Assembly (NCBI RefSeq): GCF_030160835.1
Contig: NZ_BSPC01000068.1
Span: forward strand, 1-64,000
DNA: 64,000 nucleotides
Reading direction: 5' to 3'
Origin: Labrys miyagiensis
GTDB lineage: Bacteria > Pseudomonadota > Alphaproteobacteria > Rhizobiales > Labraceae
Part shown: positions 63,108 through 64,000 of the stretch, one piece after another
Numbering within the stretch: the first letter of the stretch is position 1
How the letters are laid out: every line of letters begins with the position of its first letter
The notes under the pieces: generated by a model
The model's database searches: none
Seen by the model: only the letters and a program-made list of their open reading frames with translations
Told to the model about the DNA's origin: nothing
Position numbers and translations under genes: made by a program

Positions 63108-63500
63108 ATGGATCGTATTCCTATTCTTAAGATGGGCCAAGTCTTGCTGGTGACCATCCAGGTCGATATGCACGACCGTCTCGCCATTGCACTGGAAGAG
63201 GACCTTAGCGCAAAGATTGTGTCGGCTCGCGCCAAAGGAGTGCTGATCGATATCTCCGCGCTTGAGATCGTCGATAGTTTCATCGGACGTATGCTGGACA
63301 ATATAGCTGCGGTTTCGAGAATGCTGGATGCCGACACGGTGGTCGTAGGCATGCGCCCCGCTGTGGCCATCACGCTTGTCGAACTTGGGCTCTCCCTCAC
63401 AGGGGTCAAGACGGCGCTGAATGTCGAACGCGGCATCGATCTTATTCAAAGGCGTCTCCGTGAGTCAGGGGACGACAATGTCGACGTTAGGGAAGAATAG
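63108..63500 (+). CDS. rsbS: RsbS-type stressosome scaffold protein
   Basis: A 130-residue single STAS-domain protein: MDRIPILKMGQVLLVTIQVD, LIDISALEIVDSFIGRMLDN with the phosphorylatable Ser of D-S-F. RsbS binds RsbR and sequesters RsbT until phosphorylated. The gene starts 2 bases after the rsbR stop and overlaps rsbT by 23 bases, typical of stressosome operons. The C-terminal tail is slightly longer than in Bacillus. Confidence 0.92.
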   Translation: MDRIPILKMGQVLLVTIQVDMHDRLAIALEEDLSAKIVSARAKGVLIDISALEIVDSFIGRMLDNIAAVSRMLDADTVVVGMRPAVAITLVELGLSLTGVKTALNVERGIDLIQRRLRESGDDNVDVREE

Positions 63501-63888
63501 CGTCGTCCAAATCCGAAATTCCGACGATGTGGTCCGGGTGCGCCAGGAGGTCCGATCCGGAGCGGTCCAGATCGGTTTGAGCTTGGTGGATCAGACCAAG
63601 ATTATAACGGCCGCCAGTGAACTCGCCCGCAACGCACTGGATTATGGCGGGGGGGGCACCGCTAACATCGCATTTGTTGAGCGCGGAGGTCGTCGCGGAA
63701 TGACCATAACATTCGAGGACAATGGGCCCGGCATTCCAGATCTCGAACGGGCGCTCAAGGACGGTTATACAACCGGGGGTGGACTTGGGCTCGGCTTGGG
63801 AGGCGCAAAACGTCTGTCAAACGAATTCGAAATCCAATCGGCGCCTGGAAAAGGTACACGGGTTATGATCACACGGTGGAAATCGTGA
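63478..63888 (+). CDS. rsbT: RsbT-type serine/threonine kinase
   Basis: A 136-residue GHKL-fold kinase: ELARNALDYGGGGTANIAFV (N-box), TFEDNGPGIPDLERALKDGY (G1) and GGGLGLGLGGAKRLSNEFEI (G2). RsbT phosphorylates RsbR and RsbS and then activates a downstream phosphatase. The ATG at 63478 is within rsbS and has AGGGGA upstream; the stop overlaps the next start (GTGA). Gram-negative modules of this kind act on anti-sigma or c-di-GMP signalling rather than sigma B. Confidence 0.93.
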   Translation: MSTLGKNSVVQIRNSDDVVRVRQEVRSGAVQIGLSLVDQTKIITAASELARNALDYGGGGTANIAFVERGGRRGMTITFEDNGPGIPDLERALKDGYTTGGGLGLGLGGAKRLSNEFEIQSAPGKGTRVMITRWKS

Positions 63889-64000
63889 TCGCGGTCCCAG
63901 TAGCCGATCCTTCGCAGGTGTCGGAGACACGACGCATTGCCGCGACATTGGCCAAGGAGCGAGGCTTCAGCTCAGAAGAACTCGGACGCGTGTCGATCGT
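63885..64000 (+). CDS. RsbX/SpoIIE-like protein, start only (cut by window)
   Basis: A GTG start overlapping the rsbT stop begins VIAVPVADPSQVSETRRIAA and continues ATLAKERGFSSEELGRVSIV to the window edge. The opening matches the ATP-binding N-terminal part of SpoIIE/RsbX-type phosphatase proteins that follow rsbT in many proteobacterial stressosome operons. The remainder is outside the window, so the domain composition cannot be confirmed. Confidence 0.75.
   Translation, partial: MIAVPVADPSQVSETRRIAATLAKERGFSSEELGRVSI

Overview
The window reads as accessory DNA from an alphaproteobacterium, most likely of the order Hyphomicrobiales (rhizobia and relatives). The evidence is GC-rich coding with strong AGGAG-type ribosome binding sites, FixJ-type response regulators, a propionate (prp) operon under an ScfR/RamB-like regulator rather than a sigma-54 PrpR, a PANDN-rich small protein beside a large serine recombinase, and an ISKra4-type element carrying a plasmid pRiA4b ORF-3 protein. 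No rRNA or complete tRNA gene and no CRISPR array was seen. The species cannot be named from sequence alone.

Layout. 0-6.5 kb: a MscS channel, two intact NmrA-like NAD(P)-binding proteins plus a decayed third copy, a cupin, and an SDR lacking the catalytic tyrosine. 6.9-12.7 kb: a kinase relic fused to the start of an MFS gene, then an operon of a MASE1-PAS-PAS histidine kinase and three response regulators with tightly overlapping ends. 13.3-18 kb: an EmrAB-type efflux pair and a nitroreductase bracketed by two related recombinase-tail/att-like sequences. 18.2-20.9 kb: a DUF433/PIN-like toxin-antitoxin pair, a Tat-type protein, an XRE repressor and insertion sequence debris. 20.9-26.3 kb: prpBCD and divergent scfR with repeated candidate operators between them. 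26.4-33.6 kb: a chimeric beta-propeller/alpha-beta hydrolase gene, a DyP peroxidase with an encapsulin cargo tail, its encapsulin shell, and a large winged-helix/NTPase/TPR regulator.

33.8-39.7 kb: a LysR-controlled detoxification cluster (SDRs, GST, NTF2-like, hydrolase, DUF427) holding two truncated SDR relics. 39.9-43.2 kb: serine recombinase, small PANDN protein and adenine-type methyltransferase, followed by strong inverted repeats. 43.3-47.3 kb: gene fragments, a secreted beta-lactamase-like hydrolase and an IS91 remnant. 47.3-53.2 kb: an SDR, a TetR repressor, a large palindromic operator and an RND efflux pair. 53.7-56.5 kb: an SRPBCC gene with a complete 2.29 kb ISKra4 element just upstream of its start. 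56.5-61.8 kb: a repeat-rich, gene-poor stretch with a lipoprotein, phage tape-measure and IS701 relics, and small envelope proteins. 62.2 kb to the edge: an RsbR-RsbS-RsbT stressosome module followed by the start of an RsbX/SpoIIE-like gene cut by the window.

Taken together this looks like a mosaic of stress-response and detoxification genes (redox enzymes, efflux, peroxidase nanocompartment, stressosome) assembled by repeated insertion and deletion. The most interesting system is the 26.4-33.6 kb block: DyP plus encapsulin with a chimeric exported hydrolase on one side and an unusual regulator on the other. The best genome-dynamics signals are the repeated recombinase-tail/att-like sequences, the two gene fusions and the several frozen relics.
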